Shown in pieces: positions 31,141-40,342 of a stretch of DNA of 64,000 nucleotides. The stretch comes from Desertibacillus haloalkaliphilus (GTDB lineage Bacteria; Bacillota; Bacilli; Bacillales; KJ1-10-99): the NCBI RefSeq assembly GCF_019039105.1, contig NZ_JAHPIV010000002.1, positions 124,001 through 188,000 on the forward strand. The letters run 5' to 3'. Position numbers and translations under genes: made by a program. Position 1 is the first letter of the stretch. The number at the start of each line of letters is the position of its first letter. The notes beneath the pieces are model-generated. The model did no database searches, was not told where the DNA came from, and saw only the letters and a list, made by a program, of their open reading frames with translations.

Positions 31141-32787
31141 TTACATATTCCAAGGCATAAGTGCCCAAATAAAGACGACAACACTGACTGCAGTGACTAA
31201 GAAAGCACCGAATTTACTGTTATATCTTTTTGGATTAACATCACTCCAACCGTGTACCCGTTCAATTAACTTGTGATCAGCTTCCGTCGTTAAGTTACTT
31301 TTCAGTGCGGAGATACGGTTAGTTACATAGGATACGACGACTAGTAATATAAAGCTAACAGGAACAGCTAGCATTGCACCTGATAGTCCCATTCCGTCCG
31401 TTGTCGCATGGCCACTCACAACGATGGAAGGGAAGACAAATGGTGAGACAATGATATAAAGTAAACCACCAATAACTGAAGCAGCGATTGCACCATATTT
31501 GTTGGCTTCTTTCCACCAAACGCCCATTAAGATGAGTGGTGCATTTGTAACCCCAGCAAGACCAAATGCCCAGAGAATACTAACGACGAGGAAATCAGGT
31601 GGGTTAATCCCTAGTAAAATACTAGCAATACCACCAGCCGCAATGGATATATAGCCTAGACGGACTTTGGATTTATTGCTTAAGTTCGGCTTAAGCGTTG
31701 AAACAATATCCTGTGAAATTAATGCGCCAATAGCAAGTAAGTTACCACCGAGAGTCGATAGACCAGCTGAAATAGCCCCTGCGATAACCAGTGCAGTTAC
31801 CCATTCTGGGTTATAGACTAAGTTTAAAATAATCGTCAGCTTATCCATATCGCCTGGTGCAATCGTAATGTTCTCTGCCTGTGTAAAGTAAACGCCAGCA
31901 AATCCCATTGCATACGTAGCGGAAAACACTAAACCAAGTGCAAAGGCAAACCAAATCATGGCTTGACGGGCACTTTTTAAACTCGATGCCGTGTAAATAC
32001 GCATAGCAAGGTGTGGCAAACCTAGAGAACCTAAGGTTAGAGCTGGAATAATCGCAAAATACCATTTGCTTGAATATTGATAATCAAAGAAGTTAGGCAT
32101 CGCTTCTAGCATTTGAGGAACCATGTCTGCATAAAATAACGGTGGGAAATACCAACCAGATCCTCCCATTGCTTTCATAATCGCCCCAAGTGGGATGATA
32201 AACATAAGTGCAATAATAACCATTTGAATGGCGGCATTATTTGTAGCCCCAGACATTCCACCGACAGTGACATAACCAACAACTAAAAGCCCACCAACAA
32301 TGAGACCTGTTAAGTATGGTATACCTAACAACGTTTCAAAAGTAACTGCAATCCCAATCATCTGTCCTAGGGAGTACATAATTGATACGAGGATCATAAA
32401 TACAGCTGCAATAATGGATGCTGATTTCCCATAGCGTTCACGAACGAAATGAGTTGGTGAAAATGCACCCATACGACGCAGGCTTGTCCCGTAGATGATC
32501 GTAATTAAAGGGATTGCAAGAATCATTTGAATCCACATTAAAACAAACGGAACTTGTAAATCTAAAATAAGAGCAGTAACACCCAAAAATGTAGCTAAAC
32601 TCATGTACGTTGATGCCATTGCGAGCCCATTGGTTACTGGACCAACACCACCACCTGCTACATATAAGTCTTCTACTGATTTACTTGCGCGATTTGAAAT
32701 ATAACCGACGATGTAAAACAAGATGAACGTTGCGATTACGGCGGTGATACCAATGATTGGATTCGATAACTGCCATGTTTGATCCAT
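31141..32787 (-). CDS. Sodium/solute symporter (acetate permease ActP-like)
   Basis: A 548-aa member of the SSS family in the cytoplasmic membrane. It has about thirteen helices and the family stretch DLYVAGGGVGPVTNGLAMASTYMSLATF (residues around 40-68). It resembles cation/acetate symporters (ActP, YwcA) more than proline or pantothenate carriers, but the substrate is not proven. A 90-aa membrane protein gene ends one base upstream, the usual pairing for ActP-type carriers. Two cre-like boxes lie in front of the operon, suggesting catabolite repression by CcpA. Confidence 0.82.
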   Translation of the reverse strand: MDQTWQLSNPIIGITAVIATFILFYIVGYISNRASKSVEDLYVAGGGVGPVTNGLAMASTYMSLATFLGVTALILDLQVPFVLMWIQMILAIPLITIIYGTSLRRMGAFSPTHFVRERYGKSASIIAAVFMILVSIMYSLGQMIGIAVTFETLLGIPYLTGLIVGGLLVVGYVTVGGMSGATNNAAIQMVIIALMFIIPLGAIMKAMGGSGWYFPPLFYADMVPQMLEAMPNFFDYQYSSKWYFAIIPALTLGSLGLPHLAMRIYTASSLKSARQAMIWFAFALGLVFSATYAMGFAGVYFTQAENITIAPGDMDKLTIILNLVYNPEWVTALVIAGAISAGLSTLGGNLLAIGALISQDIVSTLKPNLSNKSKVRLGYISIAAGGIASILLGINPPDFLVVSILWAFGLAGVTNAPLILMGVWWKEANKYGAIAASVIGGLLYIIVSPFVFPSIVVSGHATTDGMGLSGAMLAVPVSFILLVVVSYVTNRISALKSNLTTEADHKLIERVHGWSDVNPKRYNSKFGAFLVTAVSVVVFIWALMPWNM

Positions 32788-32788
32788 C

Positions 32789-33061
32789 TTAGCTCACCCC
32801 TCTTTCTGTACTGTTGTCTCGGTTCTGCTTGTCTTCTTCTTCAATGGCTGCATCGATATGATTTCCGATTTTACCTGCAATAATTGTTAAAAAGAGAACA
32901 CCAAACCAACCGATTAAAATAGGGACGATGTACATGATCGGAAACCCGAATAGCCAACCGTCAACAGGAAATAATGAAAAGATAAATCCCATATGACCTG
33001 AAATTAAAAATAGACCTGACATAATGATCGTAAACCAAACTTCTTTTTTGTATGCGCTCAT
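32789..33061 (-). CDS. Small membrane partner of the acetate-type symporter
   Basis: A 90-aa protein with two membrane helices (about residues 10-30 and 40-64) and an acidic/polar C-terminus. It lies one base before the symporter gene on the same strand. Similar DUF485-like small proteins precede actP in many bacteria, although I cannot assign the exact family. GAGAGGAGAGG precedes the start. Confidence 0.65.
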   Translation of the reverse strand: MSAYKKEVWFTIIMSGLFLISGHMGFIFSLFPVDGWLFGFPIMYIVPILIGWFGVLFLTIIAGKIGNHIDAAIEEEDKQNRDNSTERGVS

Positions 33062-33082
33062 GTTTCCTCTCCTCTCCTCTTT

Positions 33083-33096
33083 TGAAAGTGCTTACA
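33083..33096 (-). promoter_or_regulatory. cre-like site 1 upstream of the symporter operon
   Basis: TGAAAGTGCTTACA differs from the CcpA consensus TGAAAGCGCTTACA at one position. It lies 22 bases upstream of the small symporter-partner gene, so CcpA binding would block transcription. Confidence 0.55.
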
Positions 33097-33210
33097 ATTC
33101 ATGAACAAAAAGATAGCTTTTCTTTTTGTTCTCACTAAAACGTACCCGCTTTTCTAGGAAAACAATAAATAAAAGCATGTAATAAACACATTATTGAAAA
33201 TAGTCTGAAT

Positions 33211-33224
33211 TATAAGCGCTTACA
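33211..33224 (-). promoter_or_regulatory. cre-like site 2 upstream of the symporter operon
   Basis: On the minus strand it reads TGTAAGCGCTTATA, one mismatch from the cre consensus. It lies 150 bases from the operon start. The surrounding 33062-33479 interval is AT-rich and shows no gene. Confidence 0.5.
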
Positions 33225-33479
33225 TAGGGTAATAGTGATTGAAAAGAAATAATAACAATCCCCCTTTTGTAAAAGATTTTTCGACTTAATACTGAATTTA
33301 CATCATATTTAGAATTGTTTCAAGTATAATCTTTAGAAAATTGACACTTTTTTTGAAACTTGTTAAGTTTTGTCGGACTATTTTTCGTAAAGTATAAAAA
33401 GGAGTGTACGAATGGGGAGAAGGTTGTGCGATATAGGAGGCGTGCGTGCACAAAACAGGATACTCACGCCTCTGTAGTA

Positions 33480-34103
33480 TTATACGTTTGTTCGGATCAA
33501 TTCTAAAAAGTGATGTAGAATTCGAGCGGTTAATCCCCAGATTACATAGTCATTGTACTCATAAAAATATTCGGGAATCGCCCCTACTCGCCAATTGTAG
33601 TTTTTACCATTAGGTATGAGATGGTAAGGAAAATTTTTTTCAGGCTCCACTTTAAGATTGATATCAAAACGTTGTGGTTTTGCTTCAAGAAAATAGTCCA
33701 GTGGAACATAGAAGACCTCATCAACTTCTAATGGGTTATGGCTTATCACCGCATGAGGGGCAATTTCACCGACAAATGGGTAAATTAATGAATCAAATGG
33801 CGTTACGACATAGTCAAGGGATGCTACTGTGTTGATTTGATTCGCTGGCAAACCGAGTTCCTCACAGAGCTCACGAATCGCTGTATGTTCCTCATCTTTA
33901 TCACTTTCGTCAACTTTGCCTCCTGGAAAGCAAATCTCCCCTGGTTGCCTTCGTAGTTGATGAGAGCGTACCTCAAACAACAGGTTTATCTCCCCATTCC
34001 TTTCGATAAGTGGTATCATTACAGCAGACTTTAAAAAATTCTCATGACCAAGAATCTTGGCCTTTCGACCTTGAAGTTGATTTTTAATGGATTCAACACT
34101 CAA
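33480..34103 (-). CDS. NUDIX hydrolase (coenzyme A pyrophosphatase-like)
   Basis: A 207-aa NUDIX hydrolase. The NUDIX box GGKVDESDKDEEHTAIREL followed by CEELGL is complete, starting near residue 62. The preceding LRRQPGEICFPGG matches the CoA-diphosphatase (PCD1/NudL/YeaB) subfamily signature, so CoA or its derivatives are the likely substrate. It is a single gene on the minus strand. The 34104-34451 interval upstream shows no convincing gene. Confidence 0.85.
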   Translation of the reverse strand: MSVESIKNQLQGRKAKILGHENFLKSAVMIPLIERNGEINLLFEVRSHQLRRQPGEICFPGGKVDESDKDEEHTAIRELCEELGLPANQINTVASLDYVVTPFDSLIYPFVGEIAPHAVISHNPLEVDEVFYVPLDYFLEAKPQRFDINLKVEPEKNFPYHLIPNGKNYNWRVGAIPEYFYEYNDYVIWGLTARILHHFLELIRTNV

Positions 34104-34451
34104 TTTATTTGCTCCTTATCATTTAGTAATCTGTTCATTTATAGTGTGTTCTGATGTCATCCGTCGTTTTGCCTAGGATTGTAGAGATCCTCACGCTTTC
34201 AATAAAATTGTTAATGGATGTTAATTGAGGATCTTCATAAATGATCGTTACTCATCCTATGAATGTGAAACAACATTCCTGTATTTTAAACTAAGTATAG
34301 TAAAACTAATTCGCAACTTCAATTGCTTTAGAAATATATTAGCAAGTCGTACCGTCACGACATAAAGGAAGGGTTCATGTTGTGATAATTTCTTAAAGAA
34401 TGTACATAGTAACAGTAAGAATGAAAATGATAAATGTTGAGAGGTGAACAT

Positions 34452-34784
34452 ATGGATAAGAGAGAACAGATGTTATCAATGATTGAACGCTTTGAACGTC
34501 ATGTAAGCGTTCTTCCTGAGTCGCTACAAGCTAATTTAACCAAAATCAAGGACACCTTACAAACAATGACTACAGAAGAAGTAGAAGCTAAAACAGACGG
34601 AGTGTTCACAACGCCTGCAACTAATCGTCAGTTCCAAGAAAACCCTGCTGAGCTTTTACTATATTCATATAGTGAAATGGAGAATGTTGCTAGGGAAGAA
34701 GAGGAAAGCACTGAATTATACGAGGTTATTAAGCAAATGCAAACATTATTTTCAATTGAAGAGAAAGATGGGTATTTCCCATAA
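34452..34784 (+). CDS. Hypothetical protein, charged helical
   Basis: A 110-aa polar protein (MDKREQMLSMIERFERHV at the start), mostly helical, rich in E and without membrane segments or motifs I recognise. ATG 34452 follows GAGAGGTGAAC. A strong terminator follows at 34792-34831. The function is unknown. Confidence 0.6.
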   Translation: MDKREQMLSMIERFERHVSVLPESLQANLTKIKDTLQTMTTEEVEAKTDGVFTTPATNRQFQENPAELLLYSYSEMENVAREEEESTELYEVIKQMQTLFSIEEKDGYFP

Positions 34785-34791
34785 TGATGTT

Positions 34792-34831
34792 GAGAAAAAC
34801 TCGCTCAGTACGAATGCTGAACGAGTTTTTT
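34792..34831. terminator. Convergent terminator
   Basis: AAAAACTCGCTCAG/CTGAACGAGTTTTTT hairpin between two convergent small genes; T-rich on both strands. Confidence 0.8.
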
Positions 34832-34832
34832 A

Positions 34833-35021
34833 CTAAAGGTGAACTAATGTAGCTTCTTTATTTTTTTGCTCGACAATTTCCTTCCATTCATTTAGTGTTC
34901 GAACGGCTTCTTCATATTCACGTTGACTAACAAGCTTTGTCCCATCTTGATCAAAGTGGATATAATACTGTAATCCATCTCCAGTGGTATGTACACTTAC
35001 ACCTCTTATTACGTCTCTCAT
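34833..35021 (-). CDS. Small hypothetical protein
   Basis: A 62-aa protein starting MRDVIRGVSVHTTGDGLQYY. The first half is predicted beta, the second half a charged helix. Start 35021 has AAAGGGG 8 bases upstream. I do not recognise the family. The convergent neighbour shares its terminator. Confidence 0.5.
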   Translation of the reverse strand: MRDVIRGVSVHTTGDGLQYYIHFDQDGTKLVSQREYEEAVRTLNEWKEIVEQKNKEATLVHL

Positions 35022-35300
35022 CACGAGCACCCCTTTCTGTAACGTATGAATGAACTGTTTATTCGTTTATGATTAAATGCATATTCACTAAAATGATACC
35101 AATAATTTGTTTGTATTTGTATGATTTTGACGATATTTTTTTGATTTGTCACCAATTGAATAATAAATGTATGCATGTTGAAAGATTGGTCCAATAGTAA
35201 AAGTTTTTTCGTACATTATCTTCCAATCCTGATGTAAAAACATTTGATCTACCGTAAAATCAGAGTAACAAATCAGTCAGATAGTGAGGGAGTGGTTAGC

Positions 35301-35447
35301 ATGGATAAACAGTTAATTGAATTAGCCAAAGAAATCGTAGCTCTAGATCGATTACGTGATAAAAGATTAGAAGATTTGATCATATTAGCAGGGAATGATG
35401 CCAATGAGGTGTTGAGGAAAGTTCAAATTGGGATGATAAAATACTGA
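35301..35447 (+). CDS. Small hypothetical protein
   Basis: A 48-aa charged helical protein (MDKQLIELAKEIVALDRLRD) preceded by GTGAGGGAGTGG. No family recognised. The strong terminator at 35506-35549 behind it supports a transcribed unit. The upstream 35031-35300 interval is AT-rich with no other gene. Confidence 0.45.
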   Translation: MDKQLIELAKEIVALDRLRDKRLEDLIILAGNDANEVLRKVQIGMIKY

Positions 35448-35505
35448 TTAATAAGCTCAATAACAGGTAGATAGTCATTTCGAAACAAAAATCATTTGAT
35501 CAGTT

Positions 35506-35549
35506 TAAGTCTGTCCTAAAAGGGGATGAATCCGCTTTTAGGACAGTTT
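35506..35549. terminator. Terminator hairpin between convergent genes
   Basis: CTGTCCTAAAAG/CTTTTAGGACAG, a 12-bp stem with an 11-base loop and TTTAA after it. Confidence 0.75.
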
Positions 35550-35580
35550 AATAATCAACAGGTAACTAAAGCTTTTCCGC

Positions 35581-35895
35581 TCAAAGCAGAAATGTACTAA
35601 TGAACGTCGTTGCAATCCCTACAACTGACGCATACAACCATAGCTTAAGTCTAGCTATTTTCTTTTCAACAAAATCTTTGCGAACGTACTGCTCTTCATA
35701 AATCGTATCTTGAATAATAATTTTTACACGATCATAGTCTGGTACTTGATCGAGTGCTTCTTTGATCATGTTTTCCGTTTTTTCTACCGTTGGTAACTCT
35801 TCATGTTCTCTTAGCTGTTCTTCTGCTACGGATAGCCTCGTTTTCAACTCATTGAGTTCGATCTCATACGTTTGCATGTCTTTTGTATCCGCCAT
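35581..35895 (-). CDS. Hypothetical coiled-coil protein with C-terminal membrane anchor
   Basis: A 104-aa protein with a coiled coil at about residues 8-40, a charged middle and a C-terminal hydrophobic helix (LWLYASVVGIATTFISTFLL). Start 35895 has AAGGTGG upstream. It is the last chromosomal gene before the interrupted sigK. The function is unknown. Confidence 0.55.
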   Translation of the reverse strand: MADTKDMQTYEIELNELKTRLSVAEEQLREHEELPTVEKTENMIKEALDQVPDYDRVKIIIQDTIYEEQYVRKDFVEKKIARLKLWLYASVVGIATTFISTFLL

Positions 35896-36079
35896 TCCTA
35901 ACCACCTTATCATACATAGGTTTTGAAATTATAACAGGTGCCTAGTGGTAAACTATGTCACAAATGCTTAGTTGTGAAGTTATGGATGTAGAAACAACTT
36001 GTTCTTTTTTTATTGTACAGACACAGTCAAGCCCAATCCAACATAGACATGAGATATGAGTCTAATTGGAGGTGAGAAA

Positions 36080-36535
36080 GTGTCAAGTATTATTGCCGCA
36101 TTCACCTACTTTATAAAAGAAGTGATGTTGTTTGTTTCGTTTGTTAAAAATAATGCGTTTCCACAACCACTAAAAAAAGAAGAGGAACGTAAATATTTAG
36201 AATTAATGGAGAAGGGAGATGAAGAAGCTAGAAACATTCTGATTGAACATAACCTTCGCTTAGTCGCTCACATTGTCAAAAAATTTGAGAATACGCGTGA
36301 GGATTCTGAAGACCTCATTTCGATTGGAACTATTGGATTAATAAAAGCAATTGAGAGCTATTCTTACGGTAAGGGAACGAAATTAGCCACATATGCAGCA
36401 AGGTGTATAGAAAATGAAATTCTTATGCATTTACGTGCACTAAAAAAAGTAAAAAAAGATGTCTCATTACATGACCCAATCGGTACAGATAAAGAAGGAA
36501 ATGAAATAACACTAACGGGTTATCTGTTTTATTAG
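36080..36535 (+). pseudogene. sigK: sigK, 5' part (interrupted by skin-like element)
   Basis: The N-terminal part of sporulation sigma-K, the late mother-cell sigma factor. GTG 36080 has GGAGGTGAG 3-6 bases upstream. The pro-sequence [20 protein letters not shown] is followed by [10 protein letters not shown] and the sigma-70 region 2 core ([41 protein letters not shown]). The frame stays true to SigK through GNEITL and then diverges into GYLFY and a stop beyond AATGA at 36500-36504. The gene is not dead: excision of the element rejoins it. I mark it as a broken gene because this fragment cannot encode active SigK alone. A CATAGACAT box near 36043 may be a sigma-E -10. Confidence 0.93.
36500..36528. 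other. Left attachment site of the sigK element (attL)
   Basis: Core AATGA at 36500-36504, the same pentamer as at the right end and, as I recall, as in the B. subtilis skin element. Four bases further in lies ACACTAACGGGTTATCTGTT (36509-36528), which matches the reverse complement of 55118-55137 at 18 of 20 positions. These would be the recombinase half-sites. Confidence 0.85.
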
Positions 36536-36607
36536 TTAGAGGATTCTCCCAAAAAGTATAGAAATTGATGTATATACTTGTCAAAAATACTAGGGAGGGG
36601 AATTTCT

Positions 36608-38188
36608 ATGTCGAAAGTAGAAGAGTTAGATGAGAAGATGATGGAATTTTTTCAATACTATAGTAATTATAATAAGGTGCTTTCTGATTTTTTGGGTTGG
36701 GATATTTCATTTTTATATGGTGAAGAAAATGATTTGGTTAAGATTTCATATCCGACCAGTAATTTTTTTATTGAAGATGACACTTTTGAAAAAGCTTCTG
36801 ATAAAAAAATGTACATAGATACTATGATTAATACTTTATATGAATTGAAGCAGAAGTATCCTGTTTTTGATCCATCTTTAAAATATATTTTAATTGATAA
36901 GTGGGTAAATAATATATTCTTAAATGAATGTGAAGGTTTAACGAATGAAATTGAAAAATTTTTAATGGCATTTAAAGAAGATTGTATTAACTTATGTTAT
37001 AAGACCTATGAAAATACTGATATTAAGTTAGGAATAATAGGTTTCTTTCAAGAAACTGTTTATTCTGTGAAAGAAACTTTAGAAAAAAACAACTTAGATT
37101 TTATAGAGTTTGATACTCCTAATACATTAAGTGAGGTTATCAAATCAAAACCAACATTTAAATTAATCGATGGTAAATCATTAAGTTTGGTTATTAATGA
37201 TTTTGAAGTTATAGGACTTGCTAGAAAAAAGAAGGATAGTAATAGCATTAGAGACATAATTCTCGAGAATAATATAGAACTCCAAAATATTAAAAATGAA
37301 TTATATTGTAAGTTAATTGTTAAAAATATGATCGAACAGGCGATCGATGAAGACAGTTCGATAAGTAAGGTAGGTATTGATTATGATAAAATTGTTGATG
37401 ATATAAATAATTTATTGGAAAAGTCAAATAAGAAGAAACCTAACTATTTTTATGTAGATGTATTTAATAAAGGTTTTGATGTGTATTTTTCAACAGGGGT
37501 AATCCTTGCGTATAACAAAGGTTTTTGGAGAGTCAAGAATTATAATTTATTATTTGAAATTTTAATTGAAAACTTACTAGTGGAGGATTTGAAGCGAACT
37601 ATTGGAATGATGGTTTATGAACATAAGAATGGAGAGTCGGTTTACAAAGTTATTGTAGAGTCAATTAATAGGTTTATAAATTATATTAAAAATTTATCTC
37701 AACAAAATTCCGGTGCACTTTTTGTGATCCTTGAAAATAATAAAGAAATCATTGAAAGCGAAAATGGAAAAATAAATATGTCCTTATACGAAAATCAATT
37801 AGAATTTGATCAAGTGTATGATATTATTCCAAATGAACTAATCGATAAGGAACTTCTAGGAAAAGGAACTTATAATGACATTCAAAAGGATAGTAATCTG
37901 TATAAAGATATATTAAATATTGATAAATATCTCTTTTACTTAATATCATCGTTGGATGGTGCAGTTTTACTTGATAGCTCATTTAATATTCTTAGCTTTG
38001 GTGAGAATATTAAAACTTCAGAGTTACTCGCTTCTGGGACAAGTGACCTGCAACAAGCTAGTATTAATGGAACTCGGACCTACGCAGCGGTAGCTGCATC
38101 AAAATTTGGAATAGCGGTAAAAATATCAGAGGATGGAGATATAGAGGTATATAGAGAAATGGATGCTGAACCATTGTTAAGGATATAA
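36608..38188 (+). CDS. Protein with C-terminal DisA_N/DAC-like domain (possible nucleotide sensor)
   Basis: A 526-aa protein. The first 350 residues are helical and unrecognised. The last about 160 residues resemble the DAC (diadenylate cyclase) fold: SGALFVILENN, then SSLDGAVLLDSSFNILSFG (compare DGA of DisA) and GTRTYAAVAASKFGIAVKIS (compare GTRHRAA). The catalytic RHR is replaced by RTY, so c-di-AMP synthesis is doubtful; a degenerate DACN-type sensor domain is a better reading. GGGAGGGG lies 7 bases before ATG 36608. The gene is more AT-rich than the chromosome and lies alone between attL and the recombinase, the usual cargo position. A role in phage defence is inference. Confidence 0.6.
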   Translation: MSKVEELDEKMMEFFQYYSNYNKVLSDFLGWDISFLYGEENDLVKISYPTSNFFIEDDTFEKASDKKMYIDTMINTLYELKQKYPVFDPSLKYILIDKWVNNIFLNECEGLTNEIEKFLMAFKEDCINLCYKTYENTDIKLGIIGFFQETVYSVKETLEKNNLDFIEFDTPNTLSEVIKSKPTFKLIDGKSLSLVINDFEVIGLARKKKDSNSIRDIILENNIELQNIKNELYCKLIVKNMIEQAIDEDSSISKVGIDYDKIVDDINNLLEKSNKKKPNYFYVDVFNKGFDVYFSTGVILAYNKGFWRVKNYNLLFEILIENLLVEDLKRTIGMMVYEHKNGESVYKVIVESINRFINYIKNLSQQNSGALFVILENNKEIIESENGKINMSLYENQLEFDQVYDIIPNELIDKELLGKGTYNDIQKDSNLYKDILNIDKYLFYLISSLDGAVLLDSSFNILSFGENIKTSELLASGTSDLQQASINGTRTYAAVAASKFGIAVKISEDGDIEVYREMDAEPLLRI

Positions 38189-38189
38189 T

Positions 38190-38220
38190 AATTGAAAGAG
38201 GTATTAAACCCCTTTCAATT
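38190..38220. terminator. Convergent terminator: cargo gene / recombinase
   Basis: AATTGAAAGAGGT and ACCCCTTTCAATT form a 13-bp stem with one mismatch and a 5-base loop; it overlaps the recombinase stop. Confidence 0.65.
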
Positions 38221-39765
38221 AGATAGCCTAGGATACAACACCAGCTCAAAATCATCATTGCGTTGGTGTTTTTCTTTTTTGTAAACAGCTTTATCAAGCA
38301 CTGTTTTTAGTAGTGCGTTTCTTTTGCTTGGATCGGGGTCTTGACGATACATATCTAGGACATTTTGTACCTTCGGGATGATATCCTTTTGTGCTTGCTC
38401 ACGTTGTTTCTCTTCGTAAATATCTGATTTAGCTTCCTCAATGTACAGCCTTGTTTCATTAATGCGGTTTGAAATTGTTTCGGATCGTTCCAAATATGTT
38501 TCCTCATCGTAGATTCCGCGTTCAAGGAAATCGTGAAGCCGGTTCTTTTGTTGCTGCAATTCCTCTAATTCCTTTTGTAATCCTACTAATGCATTTCTTT
38601 TTAATTCAACTATTGAATCATCAGATTCCTTTTCCGGTGCATGTTGCTCCCATTGGGCTTTATATTGTTCAAGCCAAATTTTTAATCCGGCTATTAATCT
38701 ATTTTCTACGTGTTCAAAGCGTGTGCTTTTTGATTCGCAGAATTGGTTGTAGCATTTTATATGTGCAGCTTGTTTTGTATAAGGCCTTTTGATGACTGAT
38801 GAACCGCAATGACCGCATTTGATTAACCCTGCTAATGGGTTTGTAATGCCGTTTTGTAATTGGTAAGGAACATGGTATTTTTTCTTTAAAATATCTTGAG
38901 CTTTTTGATAGGTTTCTAGTGAAATGATAGGTTCATGTTTCCCTTCAACGTCGATCCATTCCTCTTGTGGGCGTGTTTTAGTATCCCGACGCTTCCCAGG
39001 CTCAACAGACTTCTTTTGTTCTTTTTTTTTCCACTGAATTCGACCAGCATAAACCGCGTTTTTTATTATCGTTAGAACAGAACTGCTACTCCACTTTTTC
39101 CCCGTATAAGTTTTATAACCTAACTGGTTTAGTTTTGCAGCGATTTTTGCCGTTGCAATTCGCTCTGTATGATCAGGATGGGTGTACCATTCAAAGATCA
39201 TTTTTACGATGGGAGCTTGATCAGGGTGCGGTTCAAGCGTCCGCCCGTTGTCTAACTCTTTGATGATATAACCATAAGGGGGACGCGTAGCAATATAATT
39301 TCCATCCTCAACCGATCGTATACGCCCACCTTGCAAACGTCGAGTGATGATCTTTAACTCTTTACGAGCCATGAACGCTTCAAATTCACTGTATTCCTCG
39401 TCCCATTCGTCCGAGAGATCATAAACTTTTCGAGGTGTAATGATCTTTGTTTTCGATTGTTGGAAGGTTTCAAGTATTAACCCTTGCTCACGCATGTTAC
39501 CGCGTCCAAGTCGATCCATATCCATAACAAGTACAGCATTATATTTTTTATTTTCTACTTCTTTCAGTAATTCAAGCATCTGCGGTCGGTGCATGAGACT
39601 TTCCCCAGAGACGATTTCTTCACGTATTTTAATGATGTTAATGTTTTGTTTTTGCGCTACCTTTAACAAGGTTTTCTTATGTTTAGCGAGTGTTTCACCT
39701 TCTCCACGTGCTTCCGCTTCAAGATCGGCACGAGATTTACGAAGATACATGCAGACCCGTTCCAT
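38215..39765 (-). CDS. Large serine recombinase of the sigK element (SpoIVCA-like role)
   Basis: A 516-aa large serine recombinase expected to excise the element in the mother cell. The N-terminal resolvase domain has the catalytic serine in YLRKSRADLEAEARGEGET and the motif MDMDRLGRGNMREQGLI. A recombinase domain follows (RPPYGYIIKELDNGRTLEPH, KNAVYAGRIQW), then a zinc-ribbon (CGHCGSS, CYNQFC) and a long coiled coil at about residues 395-470. ATG 39765 has AAAAGGTGA upstream; a GTG at 39774 is in frame. It is the only large recombinase present. Its N-terminal sequence differs from SpoIVCA of B. subtilis as I remember it, so the role is by position. Confidence 0.9.
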   Translation of the reverse strand: MERVCMYLRKSRADLEAEARGEGETLAKHKKTLLKVAQKQNINIIKIREEIVSGESLMHRPQMLELLKEVENKKYNAVLVMDMDRLGRGNMREQGLILETFQQSKTKIITPRKVYDLSDEWDEEYSEFEAFMARKELKIITRRLQGGRIRSVEDGNYIATRPPYGYIIKELDNGRTLEPHPDQAPIVKMIFEWYTHPDHTERIATAKIAAKLNQLGYKTYTGKKWSSSSVLTIIKNAVYAGRIQWKKKEQKKSVEPGKRRDTKTRPQEEWIDVEGKHEPIISLETYQKAQDILKKKYHVPYQLQNGITNPLAGLIKCGHCGSSVIKRPYTKQAAHIKCYNQFCESKSTRFEHVENRLIAGLKIWLEQYKAQWEQHAPEKESDDSIVELKRNALVGLQKELEELQQQKNRLHDFLERGIYDEETYLERSETISNRINETRLYIEEAKSDIYEEKQREQAQKDIIPKVQNVLDMYRQDPDPSKRNALLKTVLDKAVYKKEKHQRNDDFELVLYPRLSN

Positions 39766-39779
39766 AGCAATCACCTTTT

Positions 39780-40250
39780 CTAAATAGCCTTTCTATTATT
39801 ATAAATCTTTGTAAGCCGTTCATGACAAAGTTTTGGGGTAACCTTGAAGCGATCGGACATAATTTCTATAATGTCTGGGTCGTGTAAGTCCAAGTCAAAA
39901 AGCATGTGATAAGGTATAGCAGCATAGCGAGTAAAATGCCAGGCGTCTCTTTCTTGAAGCTCACGGAAGGCCTTTGACATTACTAGTTGCTGTCCCTCAT
40001 GCCTTAAGATATGACACAGTTCATGATAGAACTGTTCACGCTGTTGTTGATGATCAAGGCTTGCTTTCACGGTTATTAGTTTTAGGCTTCCTAGCTGTAT
40101 TGAATGAGCTTCCAGTGATCGTTTAAAGTGTATTCGGTAGGCGCGAGAGATATATTCCTCTGTTAGATTTTCTGGTGAAAAAATGCCGATTTTCTTATAG
40201 CGAGTCATAATCCATTCTTCTAGTGCAGTTGGTTGGTATACGATTTTCAT
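39780..40250 (-). CDS. ImmA/IrrE-family metallopeptidase
   Basis: A 156-aa DUF955 protein with the zinc-protease motif YHELCHILRHEG (HExxH) near residue 76. In ICEBs1 and phages such proteases cut the XRE-type repressor when DNA is damaged. ATG 40250 is preceded by GAGGGGGA. It lies downstream of the XRE repressor on the same strand, with the Mrr-like gene between, and ends 15 bases before the recombinase start, so induction and excision could be linked. Confidence 0.85.
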   Translation of the reverse strand: MKIVYQPTALEEWIMTRYKKIGIFSPENLTEEYISRAYRIHFKRSLEAHSIQLGSLKLITVKASLDHQQQREQFYHELCHILRHEGQQLVMSKAFRELQERDAWHFTRYAAIPYHMLFDLDLHDPDIIEIMSDRFKVTPKLCHERLTKIYNNRKAI

Positions 40251-40300
40251 AAAATCCCCCTCATCCAAGAAAAAGAGAACAAACGTTCTAGTTAATAATA

Positions 40301-40337
40301 AAAAACAAAGCCCTATTTGTAAAGGCTTTGTTTTTTA
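40301..40337 (-). terminator. Terminator after the Mrr-like gene
   Basis: AAAACAAAGCC/GGCTTTGTTTT stem with an 11-base loop; T-rich on both sides. Confidence 0.75.
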
Positions 40338-40342
40338 ACCAT

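Noticed and set aside
36608-38188. Active c-di-AMP synthase
   Set aside because: The RHR motif needed for catalysis is replaced by RTY, so I report a sensor-like domain instead.
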